Positions 7,850 to 16,444 of a stretch of DNA of 32,711 nucleotides are shown here, piece after piece (positions within the stretch are counted from its first letter, which is position 1; the number at the start of each line of letters is the position of its first letter). The notes under the pieces were generated by a model, which was given only the letters and a program-made list of their open reading frames with translations, did not search any database and was not told the origin of the DNA. This DNA comes from Bacteroidota bacterium (GTDB lineage Bacteria; Bacteroidota; Bacteroidia; Sphingobacteriales; Sphingobacteriaceae), in the NCBI GenBank assembly GCA_018266935.1, contig JAFDZL010000461.1, positions 1-32,711 of the forward strand, written 5' to 3'. Position numbers and translations under genes: made by a program.

Positions 7850-9913
7850 ATGAAATACCTTTACACAACCCTGCTTTTATTTATTTCAATCGGCTCTTTT
7901 GCCCAGGACGCCGCAACTATCATCCATAAAAATGATTCGCTGAACATTGTTTATGCCGGTACCACTATTTTTTCGGGCAATATCGAAACCGGCAAGAACG
8001 GGTATGTGTTGCGTCAGCAAACGCAGGTAGTTAAGGGTTGTACCTGGCAAATTATAACGATCAGGACAGAAAATCTAAAGCCGTTCAGGCTGGACGGGCA
8101 TATAACAGGAAGCGATGAAGCCATCGCCTGTGAAAGCGACCCGGCGGAAAGCCCATTAAAAGTGGTGCGCCAGATGGTAGGCCGAAGTCACAGCCTGCTG
8201 AATAACGCGGTGTATGAACGCCGGCACGACTGGCTGCTGTCGGTGGATAATTATTATTCCAGGGTGAAGGTGACCCCGGTAAAAGATAACGATTATGATA
8301 TCGATGTGACGGGCTGGGAGATAGTCGTTCGGTTCCGGCCAAGATACTATCGCGAACACCGGGGTCTTTCCCGGTTCGATCCGTCAAGTTATGAGGTGTG
8401 GAAGAAACCGGTCGTCGGCTGGTGCAGCTGGTTCGCTTACATGGACCAGGTGAATGAGAAAGAAATTAAAGAGACCGCCGACGTCATCAGCGCAAAGCTT
8501 AAACCCTTCGGGCTGCAGTACCTGCAGATCGACGACGGTTACGAGCAGCTGCCTATCGGTTTGCCAGATACCTGGCTGCATGCCAATAATAAATTCCCCG
8601 CCGGTTTAAAGGGCCTGGCGTCTTATATCAGTTCAAGGGGACTGACGCCCGGTATCTGGACGAATGTCACCTTTGCCGATTCGGCCGCCGCTTATGCGAA
8701 CAAGAGTTTGTTCGTACAGGATGAACAGGGCCGGCCGGCGTTGGGTAACTGGATAGGTTACGTGATGGACGGCAGCAATCCCGAAACGATACAAAAACTT
8801 ATAAAACCTGTGTATAAAGGCTTGAACGACGATGGCTATGATTATTTCAAGCTCGACGCAATACGGCATTTGAAATATGAGGGCTATAATTCCTTTAAGA
8901 ATTATTTTGAGCAAAAAGGTACCGACCGGAACGAGGCCTACAGGAATGTGGCCAAAGAAGTGCGCACGGAGGCTGGACGGGACAAATTCCTGCTGGCCTG
9001 CTGGGGCATCAGGCCGGAGCTGGTGGGTATTGCCGATGGCTGTCGTATCGGTAACGATGGATTCAGCTACGCCGGGCTTGCGCAATTCAATTCGTATAAC
9101 AATATCATCTGGCGCAACGATCCAGACCATATTGTTTTGAGTGCGAAAGAGGCATATCGCAGCTGCACGGCCACGTCGCTTACCGGGTCGTTGTTTATGC
9201 TGACGGATAAAGCTGAAAAATATCACAATTCGCCACTGGTAGAAGCCGCGCGGCGGACCATCCCTGTTCTATATACCCAGCCGGGGCAGGTGTACGACGT
9301 TGATCCTTCCCGTTCGGCGCTGATAGACGGCGCTGATGTGGAAATGAGCGGCAGCGGTCCGCGGCCATTTGATGCCAGCAGTAATACCATAACCGGGCTT
9401 TTTGAACTCGAGTTGAACAAGCCCTTTGAGCATTGGGTGGTGCTGGGCCGGCTGGACGACCGCGATAAGGTGATACCCTTCAAAGACCTCGGTCTCGACG
9501 CAAAAAAAGAATACCTGGTATTTGAGTTTTGGAGCAAAAAATTTCGCGGTTCGTTCAAATCGCAGTTTACTCCGGGCAGTATCGATACCGCTTTCAACTG
9601 CCAGGCATTTTGTATCCGCGAGCAATTACAGCACCCGCAGCTGTTGGCAACGAACAGGCATATATCCTGCGGCGGCCTTGAAATACGCGACATGAAATGG
9701 CAAGACAATGCTTTACAGGGCCAAAGTGAGCTTGTGGCGAATGATAAGTATATTATCTACTTATATGAGGGCGCCGTTTATACGCCCGATAAGGTTACGG
9801 TAAAAGGCGCGTCTCTTTTTGCTGATGAAAAGAATGGCCCGGTCAGGAAAATTACCTTGCTTTCAAAGAACGGCGGAGTGGTTGACTGGACCGTTCAATA
9901 CGCTAAAAAGTAA
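7850..9913 (+). CDS. Secreted GH36-like glycosidase (alpha-galactosidase clan)
   Basis: This 687-residue exported protein has signal peptide MKYLYTTLLLFISIGSFAQ (1-19), so the ATG at 7850 is preferred over an upstream in-frame TTG at 7829. A beta-rich N-terminal domain is followed by a (beta/alpha)8 barrel opening with VGWCSWFAY (189-197), then LQIDDGY (225-231), YFKLDAIRH (332-340) with Asp336 as likely nucleophile, and CRIGNDGF (398-405) with Asp403 as possible acid/base. This order fits clan GH-D (GH27/GH36), which remove alpha-linked galactose or related sugars with retention. The C-terminal beta domain covers about 520-687. It is not closely like well-known melibiases, so the substrate is open; raffinose-synthase-like relatives are an alternative. 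The GNAT gene follows after 5 bases. Confidence 0.85.
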   Translation: MKYLYTTLLLFISIGSFAQDAATIIHKNDSLNIVYAGTTIFSGNIETGKNGYVLRQQTQVVKGCTWQIITIRTENLKPFRLDGHITGSDEAIACESDPAESPLKVVRQMVGRSHSLLNNAVYERRHDWLLSVDNYYSRVKVTPVKDNDYDIDVTGWEIVVRFRPRYYREHRGLSRFDPSSYEVWKKPVVGWCSWFAYMDQVNEKEIKETADVISAKLKPFGLQYLQIDDGYEQLPIGLPDTWLHANNKFPAGLKGLASYISSRGLTPGIWTNVTFADSAAAYANKSLFVQDEQGRPALGNWIGYVMDGSNPETIQKLIKPVYKGLNDDGYDYFKLDAIRHLKYEGYNSFKNYFEQKGTDRNEAYRNVAKEVRTEAGRDKFLLACWGIRPELVGIADGCRIGNDGFSYAGLAQFNSYNNIIWRNDPDHIVLSAKEAYRSCTATSLTGSLFMLTDKAEKYHNSPLVEAARRTIPVLYTQPGQVYDVDPSRSALIDGADVEMSGSGPRPFDASSNTITGLFELELNKPFEHWVVLGRLDDRDKVIPFKDLGLDAKKEYLVFEFWSKKFRGSFKSQFTPGSIDTAFNCQAFCIREQLQHPQLLATNRHISCGGLEIRDMKWQDNALQGQSELVANDKYIIYLYEGAVYTPDKVTVKGASLFADEKNGPVRKITLLSKNGGVVDWTVQYAKK

Positions 9914-9918
9914 TAGGT

Positions 9919-10467
9919 ATGGCCCGCATTTTCCTCGAAACACCCCGCCTCATTCTGCGCGACTGGCAACCGGGCGACCATGAACCTTACGTGGTTATGA
10001 ATGCTGATCCGGAGGTGATGGAGTTTTTCCCGTCCACGATGACCAGGGAGCAGACCATGGCGCAGATCAGCCGCATTACCGGATTTATCGCCGGGAATGG
10101 TTATGGTTTTTTCGCTGTGGAACGGAAAGATAACCGGCAGTTCATCGGCTTTACCGGGCTGAGTTATGTGACCTTCAAGAGTGATTTTACACCCTGCACT
10201 GAGATTGGCTGGCGCCTCAGCAAAACGAATTGGGGACAGGGCTTCGCTACTGAAGCCGCCGAAGCATCCCTTAGGTATGGTTTCGGGCACTTAGGTTTAA
10301 AGGAGATATTTTCCTTTACATCGGTCCATAATCAGCGCTCGGAAAATGTGATGAAGAAGATCGGCATGCAAAAGATGGGGACGTTCGAACATCCTTTGGT
10401 TTCTGACGGAAGCTTTGTCAAAGAGCACGTGCTGTACAAGATCGCCCGTGATGAAAAGTTACTTTAA
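9919..10467 (+). CDS. GNAT family N-acetyltransferase (RimJ/RimL type)
   Basis: This 182-residue protein is of the Acetyltransf_3 type. It opens with LETPRLILRDWQPGDHEPY and PEVMEFFP, has EIGWRLSKTNWGQGFATEAA (about 95-114) with the acetyl-CoA loop WGQGFA, and ends the fold with N-QRSENVMKKIGM. It is a different branch from the GNAT at 7245-7775, which lacks the FFP block. It starts 5 bases after the GH36-like gene and is probably translated from the same mRNA, although a functional link between a periplasmic glycosidase and a cytoplasmic acetyltransferase is not evident. Confidence 0.92.
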   Translation: MARIFLETPRLILRDWQPGDHEPYVVMNADPEVMEFFPSTMTREQTMAQISRITGFIAGNGYGFFAVERKDNRQFIGFTGLSYVTFKSDFTPCTEIGWRLSKTNWGQGFATEAAEASLRYGFGHLGLKEIFSFTSVHNQRSENVMKKIGMQKMGTFEHPLVSDGSFVKEHVLYKIARDEKLL

Positions 10468-10527
10468 GGGCTGTTCTTTCAAACTATTTTGTTAATTTTA
10501 TAAAACGGAAAGCAACCTATCCATATC

Positions 10528-12069
10528 ATGCGTAAATTTCCCCTTCTATTTATAACAGCAGTATTTGCAATGTTGTCCGTCAGCGCTTCCGGGCAAACGT
10601 CAGATGATAGCAGGACTACCGTAGATTCCGCGGCGCTGCTGGGGATGACACGTCACAGGGTCGATACGCTCACCCTCGCTATTCAAAAAACGCAGGATAG
10701 AAAATCATTAATAAACCTTTATGTTAAACGTGGGTTAGGGGAAGACATACTTGGACATCCCGACAGCGCTATTTATGATTATTACGCCGCCATTCAGCTG
10801 AATCCGAACTTGCCGAATATCTACATATATCGTTCAGCAGCACTTCAACACATCAAGAAATACGCATACGCTGTGGGCGATCTGCAGATGGCCATATCAC
10901 TTTTGCCTAATGACCCTATGCGTGCGTCAACGTTGTACACCCGTGTTTCTTATTTGTATCGGGTGTTAGGCAGCTATCATCAGGCATTAAAAGACGACTC
11001 TGCTGCCATAGCGCTGAATCCGAATAACGGCCTTGCTTATATCAGTAGCGGTTGGACACACCTTGCGTTGCAAGAATATGGAAAAGCCATCGAAGCCTTT
11101 GACGCGGGGATACCGCTAACCCCAACTGCTCCGCCTGCGGCTTTAGCAGAAAACCTGTTCGCACGGGCCGATGCAAAAAAGGCTCTCAAAAAATATAAGG
11201 GTGCTATAAGTGATTACTTACAGGCGCTAAAAATTAAGCCTGATAACCGCAATGCACACTGGAACCTCGCAGCATGCTATAATTATAACGGTGATTATGA
11301 GTTGGCCGATGCCGAATACACCAAAACCATTACTTATACTGCCGGCGATAATACAAACCTGATCAAGTTGTATTTCGATCGCGCCAAAATGGAAATCGCC
11401 GAGCAGAAATACAAAGAGGCTTTGCGCGATGATTCACTAATACTCACTTTTGGTAAAAACGCACGTGCCTATTGGGGCATGGCAGACGCCTATTCGTCGA
11501 TGGGTAATTTTCAGGAAAGCATCCGTTGGTACAACGAGACCATAAAACTCTATGACGACAATGATTACAATAAGGCTGCTTTGTCGCTACTCAATAATGA
11601 CATCGCAGATGCGGATTATTTCCTCGCGAAGTACGACGAGATGGTGCATGCCGCAACAAAAGCCATAGGATATAATGCACAGGCCTGGAGTGCATATCTC
11701 AATCGTGGCCGCGCCTATTTAAGATTGAGTAAAAACGATAAGGCCGCCGAGGACTTTAAAAAGGTTTTGACGCTGGATACCACAAGGGCCTTTGCTTATG
11801 CTTTCGCACTTTTTTATACGGGTAACGCGGATAAAGCCATAGAGGTAATGCAGAAAAATGCGGTCAATACTACTGACCCGGCTCTACTGATCAGTCATTA
11901 CTATAACCTGGCCTGCCTGTATTCCTTGATGAATAAAACTGACGAAAGCAATGCGTATCTGAAGAAATGTCTCGATCTGGGTTATTCCAGGCGATACGCA
12001 CAGTTGGACCCCGATTTGGAGAATATCCGCAATACACCCGATTTTAACGCAATGATGACCGCTAAATAA
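10528..12069 (+). CDS. Exported TPR-repeat protein (first of tandem pair)
   Basis: This 513-residue protein has an N-terminal signal (MRKFPLLFITAVFAMLSVSA, cleavage near GQ at 22-23) and is otherwise built from tetratricopeptide repeats. Repeats are recognisable by A-I-x-DYxxAIxLNPN and similar spacing near 88-102, 148-165, 190-200 and 220-237. It closes with a block, GYSRRYAQLDPDLENIRNT, that resembles the terminal capping repeat of many Bacteroidota TPR proteins. It probably acts as a periplasmic protein-protein interaction scaffold. No enzymatic domain is visible. It is followed after 11 bases by a paralogue with the same ending, so the pair arose by tandem duplication. Confidence 0.87.
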   Translation: MRKFPLLFITAVFAMLSVSASGQTSDDSRTTVDSAALLGMTRHRVDTLTLAIQKTQDRKSLINLYVKRGLGEDILGHPDSAIYDYYAAIQLNPNLPNIYIYRSAALQHIKKYAYAVGDLQMAISLLPNDPMRASTLYTRVSYLYRVLGSYHQALKDDSAAIALNPNNGLAYISSGWTHLALQEYGKAIEAFDAGIPLTPTAPPAALAENLFARADAKKALKKYKGAISDYLQALKIKPDNRNAHWNLAACYNYNGDYELADAEYTKTITYTAGDNTNLIKLYFDRAKMEIAEQKYKEALRDDSLILTFGKNARAYWGMADAYSSMGNFQESIRWYNETIKLYDDNDYNKAALSLLNNDIADADYFLAKYDEMVHAATKAIGYNAQAWSAYLNRGRAYLRLSKNDKAAEDFKKVLTLDTTRAFAYAFALFYTGNADKAIEVMQKNAVNTTDPALLISHYYNLACLYSLMNKTDESNAYLKKCLDLGYSRRYAQLDPDLENIRNTPDFNAMMTAK

Positions 12070-12080
12070 TAGCTTTATTG

Positions 12081-13610
12081 ATGAATAGATTTACTTACTC
12101 AGCCAGTTTGATGATGATGTGCTGCATAGCAGGCAAAGTTTCCGCGCAGCGCGTGTTGGGTATGCCCGACTCAGCTGAAATGCGTAAAGAATGGTTGAAA
12201 ACCATCGAACGCACCACTCAGGATCTGGGCCTCACCTACAATCATAAATCCATGGCCGCGATATTAGTTGATCGCGCGGATGCCGAAGCGCGCCTGAAAC
12301 GCTACAGCAAAGCCATAGACGATTATAACAAGGCCATATTTTTTGACCCGGCATTGAAACAGGTGTATTTGCGCCGCGCCCAGGTCTATGAAGCTATGGG
12401 AAGTTACAAGGCAGCCATAATCGAATATGAAAAAGTGCTGCCCGGCATTAAGGGTGATAAGAACAACGAGGCATTTGTTTGGAACCTTATTGCAGGCAAC
12501 CAGTTTACGCTCGGCAATTATGAAAAAGCGGCAAAAGCGGATTCGGCGGCAATTATGGCGGCGCCTCAATTTTCGATGGCTTATGCCAACAAGGGCTGGG
12601 CCAATTTGCACCTGGGTAAATATCAGCAGGCGGCGGATGATTTTACCGAGGGTATGAAAGGCTTTCAATCCAGCCCTGAGCAATTAGCAGCAATATACCG
12701 TAATAGAGGGGACGCATACCGGCTGATGGCAAAGTATGCCGAATCCATAGCCGACTACAATTCGGCATTGAAATATCTACCCGAATTCGCCGATTGCTAC
12801 TGGGGATTGGCGACCAGTTACGGTATGACAGGACAATACCTGCTTGCTGAAAACAACTTTGCCAGGTCGGCAAGTCTTTTAAAAGGTAAAGATGACCATG
12901 ATCTTGCCAGGCTATACCTGGACTGGGCTGGCATGGAGGAAGCAAGGCACGATTATTCGAAGGAGATCGCCAACGATTCGCTGGCAACAATATATGACGC
13001 CAAAAACCTGGATGCGTTCGGCGCCCTGGCCCATGCATACGCGTTAAACGGGCAGTTACAGCAAAGTATCGAACATTATAACAGCTTGTTAAAATATTGC
13101 CAGGGTAATAAAGAAGCCATTACCGATGTGTACAGTGCAATTGCCGAGCAGGAATTTTTTCTGGGTCATTACGACAAAGTGATTGAGGCGGGTAATGCCG
13201 CCATTGCGGTTAATCCCCAGGCATTTGGGCTCTATATCCTAAGGGGCCGCGCTTACCAGAAAAAATCAGGCAATGATTTGGCTGCCGCCGACTTTAACAA
13301 AATATTGAACCTTGATACTAACAAAAACTCAACTCCCTATGCGTTCGCGCTATTCTGTACGGGCAAACAGGAGCAGGCCGTAGCTATCATGAAAACCACT
13401 GCTGCAAATGCCCCGAATAACCTATTACGTGTGGCCCGTTATTATCACCTGGTGCGTATGTATGCGCTGATGAACAAGCCTGACGAGGCCAACGGTTATC
13501 TTAAAAACTGTATTGATAACGGATACTCCAGGAAATATGCATCGGTTGATCCCGACCTCGAAAATATCCGAAACACGCAAGGTTTCAAAGATGCAATAGC
13601 GGACAAATAA
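12081..13610 (+). CDS. Exported TPR-repeat protein (second of tandem pair)
   Basis: This 509-residue paralogue of the preceding gene has the same layout: signal peptide MNRFTYSASLMMMCCIAGKVSAQ, then a run of TPRs (for example YSKAIDDYNKAIFFDPA, YAESIADYNSALKYLPE and LQQSIEHYNSLLKY) and the same ending GYSRKYASVDPDLENIRNT. The ATG at 12081 is chosen over the TTG just before it. The two proteins match over their whole length but are clearly diverged, so the duplication is old. It is likely co-transcribed with its partner and may form a complex with it, which is inference. A hairpin follows the stop codon. Confidence 0.87.
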   Translation: MNRFTYSASLMMMCCIAGKVSAQRVLGMPDSAEMRKEWLKTIERTTQDLGLTYNHKSMAAILVDRADAEARLKRYSKAIDDYNKAIFFDPALKQVYLRRAQVYEAMGSYKAAIIEYEKVLPGIKGDKNNEAFVWNLIAGNQFTLGNYEKAAKADSAAIMAAPQFSMAYANKGWANLHLGKYQQAADDFTEGMKGFQSSPEQLAAIYRNRGDAYRLMAKYAESIADYNSALKYLPEFADCYWGLATSYGMTGQYLLAENNFARSASLLKGKDDHDLARLYLDWAGMEEARHDYSKEIANDSLATIYDAKNLDAFGALAHAYALNGQLQQSIEHYNSLLKYCQGNKEAITDVYSAIAEQEFFLGHYDKVIEAGNAAIAVNPQAFGLYILRGRAYQKKSGNDLAAADFNKILNLDTNKNSTPYAFALFCTGKQEQAVAIMKTTAANAPNNLLRVARYYHLVRMYALMNKPDEANGYLKNCIDNGYSRKYASVDPDLENIRNTQGFKDAIADK

Positions 13611-13613
13611 ACA

Positions 13614-13633
13614 AGGCGGCCCTTAAACCGCCT
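13614..13633. terminator. Hairpin between convergent genes
   Basis: AGGCGG (13614-13619) pairs perfectly with CCGCCT (13628-13633) around an 8-nt loop. It lies 4 nt after the stop of the second TPR gene and before the end of the convergent gene at 13664. There is no strong T-tract on either side, so termination is plausible but not proven. Confidence 0.45.
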
Positions 13634-13663
13634 CGCTGGTTATAAATATTGCTTACTGACGTG

Positions 13664-14416
13664 TTATGCCTGTTTTTCAATTTTTTGGTCGGGATCCGCA
13701 GGCGACTGCTGAGCAGGAGGTGCTGCTTGAGCGCTTACCACGGTAAACGGCTTCACCTGTTCCTTTTTGGCGGCCCAGGGCAGTAGTTCGGGTTTTACGA
13801 ACGCAATAACACCGGCGGCGATCAGCAATATGCCGGCGATCAGGAATAGGATATGCATTCCGCCGTGCCCCGGCGACATTTCGAAAGTAAAAATGGCTTT
13901 GCCGAAGGCATCTTTGTCCTGGCTGATATTGCTGGCTGAACTCGGCAGGTTAATTTTCCATAGCTCCTGGGTCAATACGCCGTAAGAAGTGTAGGTGTTG
14001 GTCATGGCGTAATTCCGGTCGCTGATCTTGGTGATATCCGGTTTTTTCTGGTTGAGGTCGATCACCCAGTTGCCATCATCGTTTATCCTGGCCACGCCGA
14101 GCGCGTCGAACGAAAGCGTCCAGGTATGGTTCGAGCCGTCGTCCTTGTAGTTCCAGTTTTTGAGATACCATGAAGGCAATGACCGTTCCATTTCCCGCTT
14201 CAGCATATCGAGGGCGTTTGAGCCGTATATCCGGGTGTAGTTTTCCCACTGGCTTGCATTGTAACTTTTAGTCATTTCAAAATGGCCGTCGCCAAGATTA
14301 TCAATATTCATGGTGACGTTAACCTTCATCGGGTCAACCTGCTGCGACTGCTGCGCCTTCACTTTGGCGTATGCGAAGACTATTAGTGCTATTAATATGA
14401 TCAATGCCTTTTTCAT
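13664..14416 (-). CDS. Exported protein with C-terminal membrane anchor, unknown function
   Basis: I do not recognise a family in this 250-residue protein. It has a signal peptide (MKKALIILIALIVFAYAKVKAQ), a polar extracytoplasmic domain of about 170 residues rich in Asn, Tyr and Trp, and one membrane helix (about 186-206, GMHILFLIAGILLIAAGVIAFV). A Pro/Ala/Gln-rich cytoplasmic tail ending in Lys and Gln follows. It is probably an inner-membrane protein with its domain facing the periplasm. It starts 8 bases after the transglutaminase-like gene on the same strand, so the two are likely expressed together. Confidence 0.75.
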   Translation of the reverse strand: MKKALIILIALIVFAYAKVKAQQSQQVDPMKVNVTMNIDNLGDGHFEMTKSYNASQWENYTRIYGSNALDMLKREMERSLPSWYLKNWNYKDDGSNHTWTLSFDALGVARINDDGNWVIDLNQKKPDITKISDRNYAMTNTYTSYGVLTQELWKINLPSSASNISQDKDAFGKAIFTFEMSPGHGGMHILFLIAGILLIAAGVIAFVKPELLPWAAKKEQVKPFTVVSAQAAPPAQQSPADPDQKIEKQA

Positions 14417-14424
14417 ATCGCCGA

Positions 14425-16095
14425 CTATCTTACAGTTGAAATAATTTGATTGAACAAACCCTGGTTGCCGCTAAAGTTGGGGCTGCCGAGGGTAATACCT
14501 ACTACGCCGTTACCACCGTTACGGAAGACGCCTTCCCATTGTCTCGATCCGCCCTGGTAACGGGTAACACCCTGGTACATGGTGTAACCGTTGTTTTGGG
14601 CGGTCTTTTGGTAGGTGATGTATTGCCCCATGGCAGCCAGCTGGCTGCGAATATAAAACAGCGCCTGGTCCGGGTTCTGGGCCGACACATTCCATATACT
14701 GATGCCGGTCTGCCGGTCGGACGTCCCGACCTGTGCTTCCAGCGTATTCAATTGAGGGTAAGGGTGATCAAGACGCCCCCACGAAGCGGGGTAATTGAAA
14801 AATATCGAGCCGCTATAGCTGGCGACGTTTGAACCCGACGATCCGCCACTCCTGCGTTCGTTCGGTCGGCGCGTATTGCTGCTGCCGCCGCGGTTTGTAT
14901 TGTTATTGTTGTTAGTGGCAGCCGGAGTTGATACTCCGCCGCCCGTGAAGCCCGCTGCAATATCGTCAACCTTTTTCCTGAGGAAATCATCGTCCGACAG
15001 TTCCATCGGCACCACGCCCTTGGCCTCCAGGTCGTTCACATCGATCATGATGTTCCTGGTATCGCCTTTTTGAAGGCCATCAAAAAAGTTTTTCAATTTC
15101 GTCATGCCATCCTGCAAGGCTTCAGCCGGACTTTCGATCTTAGTAACGCTGCTCAGGCCCTGCCCGGCAATACCGGTAGCTTCGATAGCATAATATCCGT
15201 CGCTTGCCAGTATGCCCGGATAAGCGTGGCCGGGTACCAGGAATATTACCGGATGAAGCCCAGCCGCTTTCAGCACGCTTGCATACATTAACGATAGTTC
15301 AATGCATAAACCGGTATTACCTGTGATCACCTCGCGCGGCAGGCGTGCGCTTTGCACGGTTGAGTTAATATCACCTATTTTTTGCGGAATCCCTTCGGTG
15401 CCGCTATATACCATTTTGCTGTTCAGCGTAGCGGCGTAAAGGCCCATCAGGAATTTTACCTGCTCGGCGGGCGTGTTGTCAACCGAGGCGGCCTCGCCTT
15501 TCATCCAGCGGTCCTGCACCTGGGCCGTGTAGTATTTTACTATCGGGTCTTCCGGGGTAACCAAACAAGGCAACAACTGCGTGTTGTGCATCATGTCGGG
15601 GTAGCTGGTTACTTCGTCGGCCGGTATATCGGTGTAAACGAACTGGTTGCGGCCCATCATATTGAAGCTGAAGTTTTCTTTCTTCACCTTGCCGCTATTG
15701 TACTCGATCTTGATCTCGCCCGTTTCCTGCGACTGGGTCATTTTCTTCACCACGTCGTCCTTAAAATGCGGATAACACCTGATCACCACATGCTGGCCCG
15801 GGTAAATGACCGGAATGGTTTGCAGTTCGGTCCAGTCGATATAACCGGGTATATCGTAAGACACTTTGACGTCATGCAGCTCGCCGGCGCCGTCATTGGT
15901 CATCAGCATTTTAAAAAAATAGTACTCGCCATTAAGTGCCGTAGGGTTTGCATACACCTTATAGACCGAAGGCATCACATAGGCCGTGTTGCTGATCTTC
16001 ACGTTCAGGTCGTTCTTCCCGAAATTGAAAAAGTACATGCTGAGTACGACGAGACCTATAACAACGAATGCAATGGGTATAATAACTCTTTTCAT
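14425..16095 (-). CDS. Membrane-anchored transglutaminase-like protein
   Basis: This 556-residue protein has an N-terminal hydrophobic anchor (about 4-24), a beta-sandwich-like region (about 30-150), then a transglutaminase-like core. The core shows TGNTGLCIEL with Cys264, VPGHAYPG with His290 and YYAIEATG with Glu305 at the place normally held by Asp. A low-complexity Asn/Ser/Gly/Arg linker (about 394-424) leads to a C-terminal domain of about 130 residues. The Cys-His pair is in place, so peptidase- or cross-linking-type activity is possible; Asp-to-Glu in the third position is unusual. It likely acts in the periplasm on an envelope protein or peptide. The gene directly downstream is another membrane protein of unknown role. 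Confidence 0.8.
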   Translation of the reverse strand: MKRVIIPIAFVVIGLVVLSMYFFNFGKNDLNVKISNTAYVMPSVYKVYANPTALNGEYYFFKMLMTNDGAGELHDVKVSYDIPGYIDWTELQTIPVIYPGQHVVIRCYPHFKDDVVKKMTQSQETGEIKIEYNSGKVKKENFSFNMMGRNQFVYTDIPADEVTSYPDMMHNTQLLPCLVTPEDPIVKYYTAQVQDRWMKGEAASVDNTPAEQVKFLMGLYAATLNSKMVYSGTEGIPQKIGDINSTVQSARLPREVITGNTGLCIELSLMYASVLKAAGLHPVIFLVPGHAYPGILASDGYYAIEATGIAGQGLSSVTKIESPAEALQDGMTKLKNFFDGLQKGDTRNIMIDVNDLEAKGVVPMELSDDDFLRKKVDDIAAGFTGGGVSTPAATNNNNNTNRGGSSNTRRPNERRSGGSSGSNVASYSGSIFFNYPASWGRLDHPYPQLNTLEAQVGTSDRQTGISIWNVSAQNPDQALFYIRSQLAAMGQYITYQKTAQNNGYTMYQGVTRYQGGSRQWEGVFRNGGNGVVGITLGSPNFSGNQGLFNQIISTVR

Positions 16096-16442
16096 ACCTT
16101 AAATAATGATTTAAAATTCGCTATCCAGGGACAGATGTATGGTTATACGACAGCTAAAAACGCAATGGCGGTAACGGTTTTTTGCTTGTTTTCAAAGGAA
16201 GTTCCCTGTCCCATAAATATCCAAACAATAATGAAAATATGCAAGATTAAGTGCTTAATCTTCAATTCATTAATATCTTTTCTTCCAGGTAAGAAATATA
16301 AATCAATGGTTAATTGATTTAATTTTTAGTGCGCGCAGGCTTTACTAACGAGAAATCAGGCTTTTTTACCTGAACGGGCGAATTTTTTGCGCTGTTTGCA
16401 TTCTGCGCAAAATCGCCGGAAAAACCCTGTCCGGACAAGGGT
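16096..16442. other. Gene-free stretch with palindromes
   Basis: No credible gene is seen here; the frame that crosses it is the antisense shadow of the transglutaminase-like gene. It holds a palindrome at 16243-16262 (AAGATTAAG, TG, CTTAATCTT), a second inverted repeat at 16300-16320 (AAATCAAT and ATTGATTT) and an inverted pair TTTTGCGC/GCGCAAAA at about 16385-16413. The minus-strand terminator of the next gene closes it. The palindromes are candidate protein-binding sites or hairpins upstream of the transglutaminase-like gene. Confidence 0.5.
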
Positions 16443-16444
16443 TT
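16418..16444 (-). terminator. Rho-independent terminator of the 16443-17084 gene
   Basis: Read on the minus strand, AAACCCTTGTCC pairs with GGACAGGGTTT (one bulged base) around a GTCCGGAC core, and the stem runs straight into five T residues. The left arm starts within the TAA stop codon of the gene, so the stop codon is part of the terminator stem. Confidence 0.75.

Noticed and set aside
8633..9226. A 197-codon minus-strand frame inside the GH36-like gene
   Set aside because: It is fully antisense to a gene with conserved catalytic blocks and its product has no domain.
15382..16317. A 311-codon open frame on the plus strand across the transglutaminase-like gene
   Set aside because: It is antisense to a gene with clear domains, its product is rich in His, Val and Arg with no recognisable domain, and it has no promoter. 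It is a shadow of the codon pattern of the real gene.
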